DNA from: Paramacrobiotus metropolitanus
Lineage: Eukaryota > Tardigrada > Eutardigrada > Parachela > Macrobiotidae
Assembly (NCBI RefSeq): GCF_019649055.1
Contig: NW_026570267.1
Coordinates: 620,001 to 684,000, forward strand
Direction: 5' to 3'
DNA length: 64,000 nucleotides
This document shows, in pieces, positions 10,301 to 22,691 of the stretch. The translations under genes and the position numbers were made by a program. Every line of letters starts with the position of its first letter. The stretch's first letter is position 1. The notes below the pieces were generated by a model, which made no database searches, was not told where the DNA came from, and worked only from the letters and a program-made list of their open reading frames with translations.

Positions 10301-13300
10301 GTTGCACATGGCTTGTTTAGAACGGTAGCAACTGAAACAAAAGAGGAGAGATCACCACCGCATGATGATAATTATACAAATGTAGTCGGAAATTAAGCAC
10401 GAAGTTGATAAGTATTGCATTTAAGCGGTGCTGTGTTTTGTGAATTACGGGAAATGGAAATTCAGCGTAGTTACTGTCAGGTGTGCGGTGGCATGTGATA
10501 TCGTGTTTAATGATTATTTTTATCAGTCCATAAACTGAGTTGTCCGAATCAGTCCGATTCTCTGTTTTTTCTCGCATGGAGTTCCGCTGCAGGCTTCTTA
10601 GCGTACTTGTGAATTAAGTTTTTTGGACTTTGGCTTCGTATGTGTGAAATCGAAATTATTGACCTAATCTTTTGCATTGCACGTGTCCTGATTCTGGCGA
10701 TATGTTTTCGCGTTTCGACACTGACAGGAAACGGGCTGTGGAAATATGAGGATCACTTGGCATAGACACCGGTAGTCATCAATGATTAAATATAGCCTGT
10801 GACGTTCAGCAATTATTGATTGTTTGATCAGCTTAATCATGCCTGGCTGCATTACGGGAAGTGAAGTAGCAAGTGTGAAAAACAAACTGAATTACTTATT
10901 ACGTAAATGTGATCACGGCCTGCCGCGTTCAAATAGGTACAAACAACAAGCAGAATCACACGTTGTCCTTTTCGGTTTCATTGACGCTGCTGTACATGTG
11001 TAGCTTTTTACAGTAGTTCGAATTGCGTGCGCAATTTAAATCTGAGTCAATAAAAGTATATGAAAATTGTTTAGAAAAACATCTGGAAGTGGTTATCGCG
11101 GAAAGCAGGTTGAAGTAAAAAAGAAAGGGGTGTTCTACGTTTTAGCTGGTAAATTGAACAGCGCATTAGCATCGTAGGGTAAATTTTTAAACGGTGATCC
11201 ATCAGCATTCCATCCAGTTTTGAGAGTTTCGGCTAGGTGTACCTGATCACTAGTAGGTTTTCCCTGAGCCTTAGCCTGCTGATCATGGATCATTTTTCTC
11301 ACCAGTTGCTGTTCGTCAGTTTTCATATCCTGGAAGGAAACTTCCGCGTTGATATGTTCGAGGTCAATTTTTCCTTGTCCCTCAATCAAACAGTTCCACC
11401 ATTCTTCCGTAATTTTCTCCAGCGTCATTTGAATGTACTCCGCCGGTACAAGTATCCACATCGATTCCGCTGAATTTATTGGGCGATGAAACGGGCCTTC
11501 CAGAAGAATATCGCCGGTATCCTTCACAGAAATGCGCACATGTGTGCCTGTCAGCTCCACATTCAGCTGTTTAGACTTTGTGACAGATTTGGGAACGTGA
11601 ATCTTCACATCAAGATCATGCAGGGTCTGGTTCCAGGAGTATTTGTCATGTACGGCTCCATTGCCGGGGTCATCGGCATGTTGGGCCGTTATGGTGGGAA
11701 TAGAGCGGGTTTCGCCGGTCTCGGGGGATGTCACACCGTGTTCAGTGTGAATTTTGATGGTTGGATTGGCGGCTGGCGGTGCAGAAGAACTGGGAGATTT
11801 TTCCCGATGCGCCATGCGATCGTAACGTTGAAAAGAGTTTTTTACCAAATTCTCCGCGGTACCCGGTAGAAATCCGCTTTTGCCGTCCGGCGACAGGGAA
11901 TGAAAGAAATCGGTTTTCCGGTATAGGAATCCAAAAATAACGTCCAAAAACGGCGCTATTTGACCTTCGTTATTCAGAATACCAGATAGAGTTTCATCAT
12001 ACAATGCCAGCTTTCCGTGGGACATGGCCTGTTATAAGAATATTCGGGAAGTACGAGTATACTTCAATGGCCACTAATGAAAAGTTGGGCGGAAAGTTAG
12101 CGTGGCACCGACTTATCCCAAATTTCCTGGGCGCATGTGTTCAGTCTTGAGGCAGTAGACAGGGATGATTACTTCAGCAGTGTATGGAGGACAATTTGAT
12201 TAATCTTACACAAATGGTCGGCTGCGGCTGTGGAAGAGGGAACGGTTATCCGGTTGTTATTTTGACATTACTGACAGAGCAATGTTTGAATGCAACTCCG
12301 CATGGGCGCCTGTGAATTGGGCAGTTGAGTAATCAAGAAACACTATGAAACCAAGCGAACAACTTCGTTAAAGAATACTTGTCGGAAATGCTCAAATTAT
12401 CCTGGCCAGAATTAATCTGACAGGGCGCACAACACAGCACATATGTGCCGGCGAAATTAAACGCGGCTCAAGTGCTATTCTTTGAGCGGAAAATGGATGC
12501 ATGTGCTGAAGATTGATCGGTGGTGTCGTCCTTTCGCTGCCCCGTTGTGTAAAAGTTATGTACGATGCGAGTGTGTGTACTAAAATATATCATCCATCAG
12601 TCAGTGGCTTTTAACAGCATCCGCCAAAAATATCGCTGACACGGTCTGAGCCCGCGGATAGGGTTTTTAGCGGGTTATGGATTCGACACTGGTTCGGAGT
12701 CAATAGGCAGAGTTGGCATCCCTCGCCTCCGCAGTGGTTGTCCTTCTGCAGCTGTAAGGGAAATAGGATGGCTTGAGCCTTGAGGGGCGTTTTACCAACA
12801 TCGCAGCTATGTATTTACACTTTCGGTTACAGGAGAGTGTACGTCGCCTGCCAAAAAACTTATCACAGCGTATAATATATCGCACAGAAAATCCACCTTA
12901 TTCTTTTTGGGCGAATACCATACTTTTATAAACTGTTACGAGTACTCGTATGGCCTATACGTCAAGGGGTCCAGAACCGACTCGGACCTGCTTTTTAATT
13001 TTAAGTACTCACTTTAATTATGATGGGCTTATTTATGGCGAGTGCCTGGTGTCATAAATGTGACTGTGTGAATGTTGCCAACCCTCGATGCGCTGCATCT
13101 GCTGCGTTTCAGATTTAAAATCCTATAAAGTGCATGATTATTTGATAGCGAGATGATAAATATTGCATGACCAGATCGACAGAGTATCCTACATTGCTGA
13201 AAATTTGAATTAAATTATGGTTACTGAACTTGTACATTTGTTTGCATTGGGATTGGGCAAAGAGTTGCACGCAGTGCACTGTGTCAGATAATACCAGTGA

Positions 13301-15587
13301 CAGATATTTTTAGAGTGGCTTAACAATTTCGAATAAGCTGGCTGTTTAAAATTGTTTGTTCACACACATGTTGTAAAAACTACAGACTGATTGCCAATAT
13401 GATTTAGCTGGTGAAAATTTAGAAGATGTGAATCAAATCATCGTAACTACAAATATAATAATCGTAAAACGAGCGTGGTATTTTACTCATCTTCAGCTGT
13501 ATGGTCGAATTCTCATTTGTTTGTGTTCTACCAGGGTTGTCACGCGGTAAGCGAATTGTGAGACTTACCTCCACCAGTGGTAATCCTGCGCTTACTTGAC
13601 GATAGGAAATCCGTAGAAGATGTCTATCACCAGCGATTAAAGATGGCCTTGCTTATTCAAAACGCCCGCTCACAGTCAGAAGTGTCTTGTGCTACGGTAG
13701 ATTTAAATTTAGTGTTGGTTAAAAGTTTTTGGGAAGGAAAGTTTTTAGATTGCTTAGAAACGCTTGTACCTGAAACTGATAAAGTACCGTACATACGTGC
13801 AGTAGTTGATAATCATTCAGTCAGTTTCATCGAGTTAATATGGAACCAGAATGTTACAGCGACTCTTTAAATGAATTTAATTTTCTTCGGGTAATGAAGA
13901 GAAACAAAGTGATAGAGCTGATGAAATAATAAAACAATTTGACGTACTGTAGTTAACATATATTTTTACGAGCAGCATTTACTCGGCGGCGAATCGGCGC
14001 TTGTGCCGGCTTATGCCCGGCTACCAGTGCGCGCGCAGATAAAGGGCGCCAGCATCTGGGTTCCTTTACGTTTGCTATACCCAAAAGCTACGAGTAGAGA
14101 AATTTGTGTTGAAGGCTATAGGTGAATGATCGTCCTGTGGTCAACTTATTCCACATTAAGTACTTAATAATCCGACATTGATTGCCGGTTAAATTCATGG
14201 TCAACTGGTGATTTGCGATAAAACTTCTTCTTAACTAATGCTTTAGAAAAATGAGTTGGTATTACTAGAAATGGATAAACTTAACTGGTTAAGAAATGTG
14301 TTCAGCGTGTTTATTAGGTTGGCATATTCAAAACCCCTGTTTCGATTGTTTTACTGTTAAGAAATTGTTTGATGTCGTGTATGGCTTAGCGATTGCGTTA
14401 GATATAATGTCTGTGGACTGTGAGTCATTGAAAATGATATAATTTATAAAAAAGCGGAAAGTTGTTGCTATTTTTAAAGCAATTGTGTACTATATTGCAG
14501 TTATTATTAATTGTGATAATGCTGTGACTATGCACGGCGTTTATTTTAGTTCGCTCCCGTTGGATCTGAACCCTACTGAAGAGGCCATCCTGCTCGAAAA
14601 CAGACACGTATTTCAGCAGAGCGGGTTTGATTTCATAGTTAATCCCGGTTAGTCAGTTAATAAGAATATATCAACAAGATTTTCGTAAGACGCGTTGCTG
14701 GGAATTAGCGCGTAATTATATGGATTCCGGAATGCAGTCTGAGTAGGAGTACATTATTACGCAGCGTCTTTTATACTTTTGTGTATGTTCCAGATGCTAC
14801 CACGAAAAGAGTATCTTTGTGCGCGGTTCCCATCAGTCACAACATGACCTTTGGCAAAGAAGGTAGGTTGTCAACATTTAATTAAAATGGAAAATTGACA
14901 GCACATTTACATAATAGTTGTTAAAACGAAGTTATATGGGAAAAGCTGCCTTAATTTGTGTCGCTTTTAGACGTAATGGAGATGCTGCATTTATTAGAGG
15001 ATGCACAGGTACTTAAAAGCTGAATTGGTAGTGGCTTAAATGCCCGCTGAACTGTTAAACATTTTATATGTTAATTGGAGGGTAATAAATCAGGCTTGTT
15101 GTGCATATTTGCTGAACTACTAAATGAATTTAGCGGCTAATGTGCTTTAACATGTCTACGTTGTAATGACATGGAAACTCCATAATTTTGACAATTAGAT
15201 ACTTCACTGTATTTTGTTTGAAGGGAATCAATGTTAGACCAACACGACTCCTGCAGCTCCTAGCCAGCAAAGCGTGCCGCAAATCTGTTATGATTGGCAA
15301 GCCACTAAATTCCTTTGAAATGAAAACAGTAAGATACGATCGAGAATTCCCAAGTCACTTTTACAAGCGCACTCATTAATTATTTGTTCTGCAAATGGTG
15401 CATTACGTTGTAGATTGTTTCTCACATGGCAGACCTCAAGGAACCATGGGTAAGAGATCGAAAGGTCGGTCTTTCAAATGATCGGTACGTTAAGATTGCT
15501 CACTTTTAGAGATGTGCTCATGGACGACCGACGATGCGGCATCTGTTCAACATCGACGACTTGGAGAATTTAGGAAAGAATATGTAA
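4386..15587 (+). CDS. PMS2: Mismatch repair endonuclease PMS2
   Basis: MutL-family subunit that pairs with MLH1 to form MutL-alpha and nicks DNA during mismatch repair in the nucleus. The 23 exons are 4386-4479, 4557-4607, 4702-4788, 4875-4977, 5149-5251, 5319-5482, 5561-5639, 5804-5998, 6074-6238, 6302-6548, 6874-7446, 7677-7852, 7919-7976, 8081-8283, 8361-8439, 8529-8677, 8739-8869, 14550-14647, 14794-14862, 14971-15008, 15224-15328, 15414-15449 and 15510-15587. All phases agree and give 1026 residues. GHKL ATPase motifs: ENSLDA (38-43), DNGHG (64-68), GFRGEA (99-104). Endonuclease metal motifs are complete: [12 protein letters not shown] (860-871), ACRK (971-974), CAHGRP (1003-1008). The linker is longer than in human PMS2 (about 860 residues). 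One intron uses a GC donor (8678); another spans 8870-14549 and contains NUDCD3 on the other strand. Confidence 0.95.
11135..12025 (-). CDS. NUDCD3: NudC domain-containing protein 3, single exon
   Basis: Hsp90-associated cochaperone of the NudC family that stabilises dynein intermediate chain in the cytoplasm. An uninterrupted 296-residue frame from the ATG at 12023-12025 to the TAG at 11135-11137. The N-terminal NudC dimerisation motif includes [11 protein letters not shown] (about 31-41). A variable Ser/Pro linker follows, then a p23/CS domain at about 129-217 with EGPFHRPIN and [10 protein letters not shown]. The C-terminal GWNADGSPF and ALFNL stretches match the family tail. Length is somewhat shorter than the human protein (361). 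It lies wholly within a PMS2 intron on the opposite strand and has no introns, unlike nearly every other gene here. That could reflect a retrocopy or intron loss; the frame is intact, so it is probably functional. Confidence 0.92.
   Translation of the reverse strand: MSHGKLALYDETLSGILNNEGQIAPFLDVIFGFLYRKTDFFHSLSPDGKSGFLPGTAENLVKNSFQRYDRMAHREKSPSSSAPPAANPTIKIHTEHGVTSPETGETRSIPTITAQHADDPGNGAVHDKYSWNQTLHDLDVKIHVPKSVTKSKQLNVELTGTHVRISVKDTGDILLEGPFHRPINSAESMWILVPAEYIQMTLEKITEEWWNCLIEGQGKIDLEHINAEVSFQDMKTDEQQLVRKMIHDQQAKAQGKPTSDQVHLAETLKTGWNADGSPFKNLPYDANALFNLPAKT
13562..13870 (+). CDS. Small intronic open frame with poly(A) signal, unrecognised
   Basis: A plus-strand frame within the PMS2 intron, open from 13562 to TAA 13868-13870. 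It has no early ATG (first Met at 13642), so if real it is a terminal exon or an N-truncated copy. The encoded sequence looks protein-like, for example [17 protein letters not shown], then [15 protein letters not shown], then [10 protein letters not shown], with well-spaced hydrophobic residues. AATAAA follows at about 13926. Codons are AT-rich (many TTA, GTA and TTG), unlike the flanking genes. It is not an expected PMS2 exon, because the known family alignment is continuous across the junction. It may be a fragment of a gene copied into the intron. Confidence 0.35.
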   Translation, partial: DLPPPVVILRLLDDRKSVEDVYHQRLKMALLIQNARSQSEVSCATVDLNLVLVKSFWEGKFLDCLETLVPETDKVPYIRAVVDNHSVSFIELIWNQNVTATL

Positions 15588-17660
15588 TTCGACCTTCGCG
15601 ATGGTCAATTTCTCGAGTTGCATTCTAGTGGTACGAGTTTTATAAGTTGTGCCGCTTATCGGTGCCGAACCCACTCAGTTTCTTTTGGAGATTTTCGAAG
15701 GTTGTGCAGAACAACACCCTTGTAAGTTGTAAATTTGGGAAGAGTCCTTTGCGGCTGCGGTGGATACTTGGTTAATTGATTTTATTTATTTCCTGATTAG
15801 TGATTCCGAAATCGTTTATGGACAAAGCTCCTTACTTTGTGATTTTTATTGCGTTAAATTGTTACTTGTTGATTTCATTGTTGTGATAGAAGGAAGGAGA
15901 GGTGAATAAACTGAACGCTTATCGAGGAGCTGGAGAAGGCAGTATAATAGTGAAACAGTGGCATTGATATTTCCTTAAAAATAAGATGAGAACGTTGTAC
16001 TATGCGCTCCTTTTCGAAATCGTGAAGACTGAAAACTAATAGCTTGTTTGCATTATGTAACATGGTGTTTCCCCTGAAAGCGATAGCGCCATCTTTTCGG
16101 CGGTCATTATATTTTATGAAATGCATGAGTTTTACGAATGCCAGTGAATATGGTTTTATATTTATTGTATTATGGGATCCCGCTGTTTATACAGATATTA
16201 TGTTATCATATGTACACGCCTTCACGCTTGGCAGTCGTATTGTATCCCTACAAAAGGTGCCTAGTATAGCCTATTATGCCATATGCTCAATGCAACATCG
16301 CAATTCCCAACAATTTTTTTTACGCGATTAAGTAGTGCAAATGACTAGAACATGTATAGATTTGAATTTTCTGTAAAAAATTTGTTTTAACGTTAGGGAA
16401 AATTGGAGAGTTTCTCGACAGAAACTTTTAAGTCGATGCTGCTTTTCTCTTTTCCGACGAAAATAGGGGTCAGCTTTTCATATTGCTGGTGTCGTCCTAC
16501 AATACAACATCATTGCGCACAGATGTCAACGCCAAAACTTCTCTTACAATTAGGAAATTACCCTTCGGGCGATGGGATAATAAAGGAACGAATAATAACC
16601 GCATAAATTACTAAGCGGCACCGAATATCCTTTAGAATTTAAAATACACCGTAGTTCATAGTAAACTTGAAGCCATGTGGACTTTTAACCTTAAGGATTG
16701 TATTTCGACAAGTGTTTTCTCGGTATTTTTCCTCTACTTCGAGAACCGACCAAAAGTGCGATTAATTTACTTACGGTAGTATTGCACCGGTTTGCACGTG
16801 ATGCACTATGAAACAAACCTACTGAAACAACGCCTGAACTGGTTTGCGATTCTCTCTTACCAGTTAATTGTGGAGTCACGAAACACGAAGGGTTCGTCAT
16901 CGTCTCACCGATTGTTAACTGACCGGAAGCTGGACCGATCCCAGATTTCACGTGGGTGTGAAAATAGGAAATTGTAAAGAGCGCTGCGGCCGTATCGACC
17001 ATTGACAGCGCGCGAGGGCGGGTTTACGTAACTAGTTAGGATGCCGCTGTGGTTTGTCTATGGTGCCATAATTCACACAAATTGCCAATTATTCCTTGAC
17101 ATTTTTTATGCGCTTGCAGTGGGCCATTTGAATTCTCTTTGAATAAGTAACGTTTTTTTTTCCTTTTTCCATTGTTTTTACTGGTGAACAGACTGCAAGC
17201 TGATGCTGCCTAAACAGTATAAAAGGAGTCAATTTCTCATCGCGGAAAATCGGCAAGCGAGCTCGATATAACGAGGCGCACTTTTTACGCTTCCGGTACT
17301 TGTACTGTTGCAGCGTACCGCATCGTTCTTCTGTTTTTGTTTGGCATTGGATCATGAAATTCAATTTCCAGTAGACGTACCGGTTAATTAATTGCTCTGC
17401 TTGATCATGATTCATATGTTTTCCTTTGCGTGAGTTTATTTTTATGTTAATATTTTGTTTTTATGGACTTCTTAATGATTTCAGAAATGGGACCTTTTAT
17501 GATATGTGTGATCTCGTGATTCTTCCCAAAGAATGTGCGCTGGTAAATTGTACACGATATTATTATCATCACTGCAGTGGGCAGAATTTGTTGCTCCATT
17601 GCTGCTGATCTGAATCTCGTGATCATATAAATCTACCAAGTATTTTGGTGTGGAGTTGCG
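15588..17660. other. Intergenic between PMS2 and MSTO1
   Basis: No gene is seen. The stretch is AT-rich with scattered short frames on both strands, the longest being 108 codons on the minus strand at 17089-17415, without recognisable motifs or splice support. The MSTO1 promoter should lie at the right end. Confidence 0.6.
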
Positions 17661-20600
17661 ATGCCTAAGGAGCTGTTAACACTGCAGTGTGGCCATTATG
17701 CGAATTTTGTGGGGACTCATTTCTGGAACTTGCAGGTACTAGTTGCACTGCCAGAACGCGCAGCTGACATTCGCGCAGGCAGTGGCTGTGTGTTTTCTAC
17801 ATTTCTCATCACAGGAAGCTGGATTCTCCTACAATCCTCAACAGCCAACAAGCAAGGAGATAGATGTCGGTGTTTTGCACCGCGAGGGTGAAACGTTACG
17901 GGTGAGTATTTGTGAAAATGGATGGCAGGCTAAGGAATGCCCTGTTGCATTTGCATTATGCATGCGTTTGCAGGGCGAACCGACATTTACGCCTCGTTTG
18001 GTGCTGTGCGATCTCAAAGGTAGCCTGAACAGTTTGCAGGCAAATGGGGGATTGTATGATGATGGATATCACGAGAAAACCAATTCGGAATCTTTGTCTT
18101 GGTAATTCGGAATCGGTTGATTTTGTATCGATGCTTGAATTGCTTGTATAATTTACGTGGGTTCTGTTATGCGTTGTTAGGAATGGGCCGGTGACAGCAT
18201 TGAAAATTAATGATGTGAAACCCAATAAATATATTGAAGAAGTCCGGAAACTCCAGGTAATACCGCAGTTATTGAGATCATCAATTACACTTTAATTTTA
18301 TTTATGACTTACGCTGGTATTTCTCTCTACTTACCCATTTGATTGCGGATTTGTTTATTTATTCATGTTGACATGCTGCATAGGTTTGTGTATTTTGCAT
18401 GATTGTTGTGTTATGGGTTAGAATCTGTTTCAGTTAAAAATCTTTTAACATTACAAAATAATTATCGGATATTGTTAAGTCGTTTCACGCCACATTTGGG
18501 CACTGTGATAATTTAGTGATAATACTTTTTTTTTCTGGTATTTCCTTTAAGAAATCATGATTACTTTGATCAATTTAGTAACAATACTTTTTTCCACAGA
18601 ATGCTGACTGTACGATAATTAAAACTGAGAAATTCTAAATTTTCGGCTTTTAGTAGCATTACAAATAGTTACACAATTGTTTTGCTCAAATTTTGAATAT
18701 TTTAAGCACTTGCTGGACGATATTACATTTTAGCAGTGGAATAGTAAAGATAGTACGAATACTTACAGAATTTCGGTAAATTAGATGAAAGTGGTCAACA
18801 ACTACGGTAATTGTGGCATTAATATTATGGAAATGCAAATTTTAATTGCCGCTTACTGGGGGAATTTTTTATGTCACTGTTTGTCATGTGTGAAATGAGA
18901 AGTTTAATGAATAATTACTGTTCTTTTAGAAAGCCGTCCCAGTGGTGGAGAATGAAATTCCCAAACGTCCCCGTCAAGCCGACTACCAGCTGGAGGAAAG
19001 TGTGAGCACATGGAGCGATTTCCTGGGAGTTCTGCTGCATCCCCGGTCCATAGTGTCCCTGAAAAACTACTGGCTCGAGTAAATTCTGCACTTAGACTCT
19101 GTGAGTCTTGATTTCGCATTACTCTCTGGTAATTTCATTTTTTTCTCCCCGGCCCAGTGATGCGCCGTCATTCGAATTATACGGTCTGGGATTAGAAGAG
19201 TATAAGCAGGCCGCGGTACGGGAACCACTGGAGAATAGCATACGCTATTTCGTGGAGGAATCCGACAATCTACAGGGCTTCCAGCTCTTATTGGATGCTG
19301 ATGATGGATTTAGTGGATTTACGGCAGCGCTCCTTGATCATCTGGCCGATGATTACCAGTCTAAACCCATACTGATGTATCCTCTCATCCCGACACCGGT
19401 GCTCCCGGCTGAAATTGTGAGGAGAAGCGATGTTTTTCTTCTCCTACAGTCTGGATAATCAATCCGACCTCTGATATTGTAATGAAATCGTTTTTCTCAC
19501 AGGATCCGCGGAAGGATTTTTATAGATTATTCAATTTGGCCTTGACTCTCGCCGGTTCTTCCGATGATAACAATTCCCACTGTCTCTCCGTGCCCTTGAG
19601 CGTCACTGCCAAGCTCACCCGACCAAAACAGTACTTGGATCAATTGCCTTACGTCCGGTTTCAGGTGAGAAGCGCTTTCGGAGTCGCCGCTTTTGGAGTA
19701 GAGCTGAATGCAGTCCATTTGAATACATTCTTGGTACTATTTTTGTAGCCCATTGCATATCATACGAGTGCCATTCTGGCCGGTGCAGTGGATTCGATTA
19801 GCGTGCTCAGTCGCCTTTCATCGGATGAACTGGTCCCACTACGGGATATTATCAGTGCCACTACCATCCATCAGCGCAAGGTGGGGAGAAATATTTCATT
19901 GATCTTGTTCCTTGACATATGATCCGATCATATTTGGTTATGTAAACATTTGATGCGCAGAAAAATGGTGTGCAAGAAAAAATCTGTGCATAAATTGCGA
20001 TGTTGTGATCGCAATTGATTCCGCTTCCTGTGCAGGGTTTTCTTTGCGCTTTCCCGTTAATCGAAATTTCCGTTTACCGTATCGATCTAAATGTTACCAA
20101 TTATTACATCATTGTCAGATTAGATGGCTTTGAATGTTTTTTTTGCTTGCTCTCGTGGCTGCTTCGTTAGCCGTTTAAGTGGAAGAAATCAGTTCCGTCT
20201 GAGTACGAAAGCACGTCAGCCTGATTTACACGGACCGGCATGATAAGTATGCTACAGAGGACGACTATAAATCTTTCCTGCAGTTTTCCTAGTTGAAAAC
20301 CGTCCGCAATAAATCAAAGCTTTCATAGCCAGACTTTTTGTTCAGGTTGCTGCCATGTCGACCATGATACCGTTTCCTCTGCGCGCCACGGATTCCTTGT
20401 TCAGTTCATTAAAAGCCATCGATGCAGAGTATCTTCCGGTTAGTTCACTGACTCCCCATGTCACTACACCACTGATCGATTCGCAAAATCGATGCTACTC
20501 CCAAGTGATGAGTCTACGTGGAATCCCTCAAGAACGCTGGAAATGGTAAGAATCATTTCCGACATGAGCGCGGTTTTTTCTCCCTCCTATGCTGTTTAAC

Positions 20601-21488
20601 CAGCATGTACGAGAGAGAACATTATTGACTAAGTTTCTCTTATTCCATTGACGGCCAGCTCTACAGAGGAAATCCAGTATCATCGACTCAGCTACGAAGT
20701 GGCCAGTATGCCGGCATCACGGCTGCTGGAGAATTTTATGCAGTCGTATTGTCCCAATACGTTCGGGTGAGTAGAACTGGCAGGAAAAGTGTGAGCGTCT
20801 TTTTATCAAGATGCTGCTGCTCGTCATTGCTCCGTTAGCGTCTGTCTGATACCCATTAAGATGGAAGTGGGGGCATGTTTGTAGGGTTGGTCGCGTAATG
20901 GAATTCCCCTGCCACACAAGAGTGCCTTTTCCGCAGTTTTTCTCCAGCGAAGTTTCAGAAAATGGCTTCCTCCAAAGTAATCATAAAAGACTGGAAGGTA
21001 ATTTTTATTCATTACGATTATTAATGGGCTTGCATTTTGAGCGCCAGTTCGACTTTTTATAACAGAATCTGATTATTGAGTCGTCAAACAGCACCTCAGT
21101 TATCGGAGATGGAATCCAGCATGAAAACTTAAACCCCAGTTACATGAAGATTCTCGTTAATTCGCTTTTCGTCTTACTGTCAGTTATGCATAGTTACAAC
21201 CTAAAATAATCGACCATTATCCCAGGAGCACTTGTTGACTGTATTTACTTTGTATTAGTGCTTTAGGAATGCACTGAGATTTTTGCAGATGTACAAAAAT
21301 TGCCCATATTTGCGGGAATCCATTCCACAGACAAGGTGACGGATCTCCTAACGGAATTAAAAGATGCATGTAGCAAAGAAAATATGGCAAAATACTTCAA
21401 GGTGGTGGATTCTGGATTGGAATGTGATGAATTTAAAGAGTCTTTCGAGAGACTAGAATCTTTGTCTGGAAGATATCGTGAATGTTGA
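17661..21488 (+). CDS. MSTO1: Protein misato homolog 1
   Basis: Tubulin/FtsZ-related protein that governs mitochondrial distribution and morphology. Exons: 17661-17735, 17815-17901, 17974-18101, 18181-18256, 18930-19078, 19158-19416, 19503-19664, 19749-19880, 20346-20545, 20659-20766, 20937-20997, 21066-21138 and 21289-21488. The phases close to give 569 residues, the same size as the human protein (570). The N-terminus has the misato signature LTLQCGHYANFVGTHFWN. TPRLVLCDLKGSL follows, then WSDFLGVLLHPRS, FYVEESD-like YFVEESDNLQGFQ, and AMSTMIPFPL. The C-terminus (LPIFAGIHSTDKVTDLL) matches the family end. Exon 12 ends at a weak donor (GTTACA), chosen because it alone keeps phase; that junction is the least certain. 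Confidence 0.93.
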
Positions 21489-22173
21489 TAGATTTCTGTC
21501 AATAATACTGCAGGAGTATTTTGTGAATGAATACGAGCACAGTTGAAATTTTATTCTTTTATTGCATACGTAAAGTCAAATTATGCCGAAAGAAAATACA
21601 TTTTATAGTATGGTAAAGAATATGCATTAAATGCCATTAGTGCGCCAAAAAATTTAAATTCGCCCAAAACCGACTGATTTCAACCGTACACCCCTTATTC
21701 CTGACTGAAATAACGTACGACTACGTAACCTAAATTAACCTAATGCGCACTGCACAGTGTATACATTAAAAAACTTCATTTTTTCTGCTAACTACACAGG
21801 CCGGGCTGCTCGTACAACGGTACTAGTACAAGTACCAATACTACCATTGTGTCGTGAGGTAAACATTAATCAGTACCTCTTACCTCTACTTCAATTATTG
21901 CTGCAATGCCAATCTTTCCCATTTATTAACAAAAACTGAATTATAACAAAACATGAGCCGCTTTTTCAAACATTACAAAACACGTGAGCTGCAAACGAGC
22001 TGGCCATTATTAACCATCAAAAATTTTATTATGGCTTAGTACTGGCTATAAGGAATCAGCGACAAAAATGTATGCGCTTGTCAGCTTGTATAACACAAAT
22101 AATACGATAGATACAAAAATAATATCAAACGAATTTTCGCCTTGTACCAAGGCCCAAAAAATCTCGCCACGCT
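21489..22173. other. Intergenic between MSTO1 and the acidic-tail gene
   Basis: A shared 3' flank: MSTO1 ends from the left and the minus-strand gene ends from the right. AT-rich, with no recognisable gene. Runs such as GTACAACGGTACTAGTACAAGTACC near 21813 resemble the GTAC-rich palindromic DNA upstream of PMS2. Confidence 0.6.
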
Positions 22174-22691
22174 CTAATCCGAATCGTCGCTACTACTACT
22201 ACTGTCGCTCTCCAGTCCCGGCATTTCCATGTCTCCGGGATCCAGATCGTCCGCGTCCGACTCCTCCGAATCAGGACTATCCGTGTCCACCCAGGAATCG
22301 TTCATCGATGAATGCATATCAATATCGCTGTCCTCCGTGGCGGCGGCATTCGGCGGGGATTGGCTGGACGTCCCGCTGTCACGGGGGAACCGTTGGCTCA
22401 TGAATTCTACAGCATAATCGCTGAAAGATGGAGTGCGAATAGGCCAGCAGACATCCAAGAGATCCTTGTCCAGATCAGGCACGTGTGGATGCAGCCGGAG
22501 AGGTACATGGTTCTCGGGTACTGAAAGCACGTTGTGCACTGGCTGCTGTAAAGGGAGAAGGAACGAGGATTTATTGAGGGCAAGTCGTCGCAAAGAGAGA
22601 TCGAAGTATTCGGAACATTGTCGATTTTCGTCATAGTTTGCTGCGGAGGGTTTTCAGCTGCCATTGATGCGTCTTCCAGCTCTTGCTCCAT
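22174..22691 (-). CDS. Acidic-tailed protein, unrecognised
   Basis: Proposed two-exon gene: 22617-22691 (from the ATG) and 22174-22545, giving 148 residues. The acceptor (CTTCTCCCTTTACAG) is excellent; the donor (GTTCCG) is weak but is the only one that keeps phase. The alternative is a one-base frame shift, because the upstream frame is open up to the acceptor. The middle reads HVPDLDKDLLDVCWPIRT then PSFSDYAVEFMSQRF. The last 50 residues are strongly acidic and Ser-rich (SDSSSSSDDSD), typical of casein kinase 2 substrates and nuclear proteins. The gene is divergent from TIMM44, with about 570 bp between start codons. A strong donor upstream (GTAAGC at about 22714) may belong to a 5' untranslated exon. 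No function is proposed. Confidence 0.5.

Larger units (their letters stand above)
8870..14549 (+). other. Unusually long PMS2 intron
   Basis: This 5.7-kb intron joins GTTTG (donor GTAAGA) to TTCGCTCCC (acceptor TTTTAG) in phase 2 and interrupts the endonuclease domain just after the DQHA motif. Other introns of the gene are 60-330 bp. It contains the antisense NUDCD3 gene (11135-12025) and a 97-codon plus-strand frame with a poly(A) signal (13562-13931). Overlapping open frames at 9482-9923 and the rest of the intron show no recognisable content. Confidence 0.9.

Noticed and set aside
17089-17415. 108-codon minus-strand frame upstream of MSTO1
   Set aside because: Basic, low-complexity translation with no motif and no splice or poly(A) context; consistent with chance in AT-rich DNA.
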